From assembly GCF_015709515.1 (NCBI RefSeq), contig NZ_JADNQZ010000037.1:1-46443 (forward strand): a DNA stretch of 46,443 bases, written 5' to 3'. Both the position numbers and the translations under genes were made by a program. Each line of letters opens with the position of its first letter. Position 1 is the stretch's first letter. Source of the stretch: Methylocystis sp. H62 (GTDB lineage: Bacteria; Pseudomonadota; Alphaproteobacteria; Rhizobiales; Beijerinckiaceae). The notes below the pieces were generated by a model. The model had not been told where the DNA came from. It made no database searches and saw only the letters and a program-made list of their open reading frames with translations. Shown one piece after another: positions 43,592-46,443 of the stretch.

Positions 43592-44950
43592 GTGAAGCTT
43601 GTCGCGGACTTTGGGGACGAAGCGGCGGAGGTGGCCCGGATCGAAAGAGACGAGTTCACTGTCCCGGAAACGCTTGGTCTTTCGCTTGGCGAAGGGAAAC
43701 GCCTTACCGCTGCTATTCAAACGGAAATGGTTCGCACGCAGGTGGAGACGATGGGCGAGCGCTTCCGCTGCTGCGTGCATTGCGGTTCGACCTTGGCGAG
43801 CAAAGGGTACAGATCGGTCACCTTTCGATCCCTCTTCGGCGACGTGCCGCTTCGAGTTCGTCGGTTCACGAACTGCCAATGCTGCCGCGAAGTCGCGGAT
43901 GAACCGAGAAGTTTTTCGGCGTTGACGCTTGAACGCGGCATAGCGCCCGAACTCGCCTACGTCACCGCCAAATTCGCCGCGCTTGCGCCGTTTGCCAAGG
44001 TGGCTGATCTGCTCGCGGAGTTGCTGCCCATCGGCGGCGCCGTCAATGCCGGTACGGTGCGCAATCGAACTCGCCGTGTCGGCGAGCATATCGCGCGACT
44101 GCGTCCCGAGGGAGTGGCGGATCCCGACATTGACGCAGTGACCCCCGCAGTCGTGATCGGCCTTGATGGAGGCTATCTGCGCAGCCGGCATCGTCGCCCC
44201 GAGCGGAATTTCGAAGTGCTAACGGGCAAGGTGCTCAATGTCGATGGATCGCAGCATCGCTTCGCCTTTGCTCGCAACGGCAATTCTGCGAGCGAATTTG
44301 CCGATGCGGTTGTGAGCGCGGGCGTCCGTCTCGGCGCGCCGGCGACGGTGCTTTGCGACGGCGACCCTGGACTGTGGAAGTTGCAGCGTCAGGTCATGCC
44401 AGAGGCGAGTCTCGTCCTCGACTGGTTCCATATCGCCATGCGTTTTGAACACGCCCTGCAGGCGGCGCGCGGCCTTGGCGCCGGCACTTTCAGCGACTAC
44501 CTCCAAGGCCATCCGATCCGCGAACTCGAGAGCGCCAAGTGGAGACTCAGGCACGGCCGCTCCAGCGCATGTCTTGGGCGCTTGGCGCGCCTGATGCATT
44601 GGTTCGACGCCGCTCATGTCAGAGACGTCAAAGGCGCCGCCGCGGTCCCGCGACATATCAACGATTTGATTGAATATCTCTACGCCAATGAACTTGCGCT
44701 CGTGAACTACGGACGGCGACACCGCGATCGGCTGCCGATTTCAACCGCATTTGTGGAAAGCGCAGTTAATGAAATCCTATCAAAGCGCATGATCAAGAAG
44801 CAGTAGATGCGATGGAATAGGTGGACTGTGCAGCCCTTTCTTGACGTGCGTGTTGCCGTTCTCAACAAGACCCTCGCTGGCTCGTTCAGGCGGCTCTATC
44901 CAGACTTCGAACCAGACAATGAAAATCACCCAATGCGGCTCTCAGCGTGA
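43592..44950 (+). pseudogene. ISKra4-family transposase, amber stop near C-terminus
   Basis: Probable GTG start VKLVADFGDEAAEVARIERDEF; zinc-finger part CCVHCGSTLASKG...CQCC; HTH-like middle; DDE core with VIGLDGGYLRSR, VLCDGDPGLWKL and the DWFHIAMRFEHA segment. TAG at 44804-44806 follows RMIKKQ. After it the family sequence continues in the same frame (MRWNRWTVQPFLDVRVAVLN...FRRLYPDF) to TGA at 44950. A CAG-to-TAG change explains the break. About 50 residues are lost. Confidence 0.8.
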
Positions 44951-44979
44951 CGAACCCCACGACTTTGCATGCTCCCCAT

Positions 44980-45555
44980 ACCTTCTACGACGTCGAGCAC
45001 CGTCTCTGTCGTCTTGGATTCCTCCACCGTGATCACGCCTTCGTTGCCGACCTTGTCCATGGCCTCCGCGACGAGCTCGCCGATGGTGGGATCGTTGTGC
45101 GCCGAGATCGCGGCGACCTGGGCCTTTTCTTTGCGCGTCGCCACTGGTCGCGATAGGGCCCGCAATGCTTCGATCGCGCCCTTGGCGGCCCGATCCAGGC
45201 CGCGCTTGATGTCGATCGCGCTTGCGCCGGCGACGACGTTGCGTACGCCGTCGGCCAATATCGCGTGAGCCAGAATCGTTGCTGTGCTCGTTCCGTCGCC
45301 GACCATGTCGCCCGTCCTTTCGGCTGCCTGGCACAGCATCCGAGCGCCCAGATTCTCCTCTGGGTCCTTGAGATCGAATTCCTTTGCGATGGTGACGCCG
45401 TCGTTGCAGACGATCGGAGCGCCCCACTTCCTTTCGATTAATACAGATTTCGATCGCGGCCCCAAAGTCACACGAACCGCATCGGCGAGCTGCGTGGCGC
45501 CGCGTAGTATCTTTTCACGCGCGGCGGAGCGAAACAGGACTTGTTTGTGCGCCAT
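44980..45555 (-). pseudogene. groEL: groEL paralogue, 3'-truncated
   Basis: The first 190 or so residues of a GroEL: MAHKQVLFRSAAREKILRGATQLADAVRVTLGPRSKSVLIERKWGAPIVCNDGVTIAKEF, the ATP-binding GDGTSTATILAHAI, and DKVGNEGVITVEESKTTETVLDVVEG. The match stops at about 44980, and the frame runs on for 17 unrelated residues next to the ISKra4 end. The apical domain and all that follows are missing, so no chaperonin can form. No groES is next to it. Confidence 0.85.
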
Positions 45556-45674
45556 CCGCAATCAGGGCTGTTCAACGCTCAGTGCTTTGGTTTGACCGAG
45601 AGGGGTGATTTTTCGCTTTTCAGGTCGGGAAGTGTCTGAATCTATGGGGAGCAACCCGAATCGGAGGTTGCCCT

Positions 45675-46443
45675 ATGACGACGATCGATCTTGCATCCTG
45701 TCTTGCCGCCATCCCGGATCGGCGGCGCGCCGAAGGAAAGATTTACGGTCAGGTCGGCGTCATTCTGTTTTCGATCATCGCGATGCTGAGCGGCGCTCGG
45801 TCGTATCGCCAAATCCATGCCCTGATCCGCGCGAGGCTTTGCGTGCTCAATGCGGCTTTTCCGGACGCTGCGCTGCGACGAGCGCCAGCCTTATTCCTCC
45901 GTGCGCGGAATCCTGCGCCGACTCGATCCGAACGAAGTCGAGCAGGCGTTTCGCCGTCATGCGGAAAGTCTCGACGTTTCCTGCGCCGCCGCGCCGTCCC
46001 GCTTCATCGCCATCGACGGAAAGACGTTGCGGCAAAGCTTCGACGCTTTCGCCGACCGCAAGGCCGCACATGTGCTCAGCGCCTTCGCCGTCGACCATCG
46101 GATCATTCTCGCGCATGAAGTGATCGACGAGAAATCGAACGAGATCCCCGCCGCGCAGGCGCTGATCGCCGCCATGGGCCTGAGCGACCGCGTCTTCACG
46201 CTCGACGCCATGCACTGCCAAAAAAACCTTCGAGATCGCACGCGGGACCGGCAATGAACTGATCGTTCAAGTCAAAGCTAATCAGCCGGGTTTGTCGCAA
46301 CGCTGCGAGCACATCGCCGCGACGGCGGCTCCAATCGCCGTCGACGACAGCCGCAATCTGACGCGAAATCGCCAGGAAGACCGGCGTGTCGAAGTCTATG
46401 CTCCCGGCGCCGCCCTCGATGACGACGAATGGGCGCCGTTGAT
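45675..46443 (+). pseudogene. ISAs1-family transposase, two frameshifts, cut by window edge
   Basis: The N-terminus LASCLAAIPDRRRAEGKIYGQVGVILFSIIAMLSGARSYRQIHALIR is the DDE_Tnp_1-associated domain. A shift near 45855 leads to SSVRGILRRLDPNEVEQAFRRHAESL...RFIAIDGKTLRQSFD and VFTLDAMHCQK. A second shift occurs at the A7 run 46219-46225. Then TFEIARGTGNELIVQVKANQPGLSQRCEHIA runs to the end of the window. The A7 run may be an assembly error; the first break is not in a homopolymer. Confidence 0.8.

Overview
The window looks like DNA from an alphaproteobacterium of methylotroph or methanotroph type (Methylocystis/Methylosinus or Beijerinckiaceae-like). The reasons are the high-GC codon use, MucR and GcrA-type regulators, a class I PHA synthase with phasins, an NAD-linked formate dehydrogenase and a second, molybdenum-type formate dehydrogenase. 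The genus is inference. The segment is full of IS debris and broken genes, so it is probably a plastic island or part of a megaplasmid.

Layout. 1-1496: frameshifted ISL3 transposase with one terminal repeat. 1534-6794: PHB depolymerase, glutathione S-transferase, two phasins and a complete IS3-family element. 6891-8525: PEP carboxykinase. 8839-13486: a coiled-coil membrane protein, an IstA (IS21) relic, PHA synthase, IS91 and PhnA relics, a GcrA-like protein and a small protein. 13733-17113: class I fructose-bisphosphate aldolase and NAD-dependent formate dehydrogenase. 17901-26121: a nitrate-uptake locus. 26719-30361: a TniABQ transposon bounded by 27-bp inverted repeats. 30451-38872: mostly small genes and relics, including a broken HWE histidine kinase beside an intact receiver protein, a ParB-like relic and MucR. 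39214-42363: molybdenum formate dehydrogenase (alpha subunit split into two overlapping genes) plus the delta subunit. 42365-46443: relic fragments, ISKra4, truncated groEL and ISAs1.

How genes work together. Depolymerase, phasins and PHA synthase handle carbon storage. PckA and aldolase serve central carbon flow, and two unrelated formate dehydrogenases oxidise formate. The most interesting part is the nitrate locus. Two transcription units, an outer-membrane transporter-like gene (18069) and nrtA-nrtB-ABC ATPase-MFS (21323 onward), carry the same 5' design: a sigma-54-type promoter, two short hairpins with hexanucleotide loops (A at loop position 1, G at position 4) separated by 2 nt, an intrinsic terminator whose 5' arm overlaps the second hairpin, then the gene. 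This is the architecture of ANTAR (NasT/NasR) antitermination. Between the two units lie the remains of the expected regulators: nasT with most of its coding sequence deleted, and nasS with several frameshifts. The RNA switches therefore survive while the local sensor/antiterminator pair has decayed.

Many frameshifts lie in or next to short homopolymers (C6 in tniA, A7 in ISAs1, an A-run in nasT), so some could be assembly errors. Large deletions and multiple shifts in nasT and nasS cannot be explained that way.
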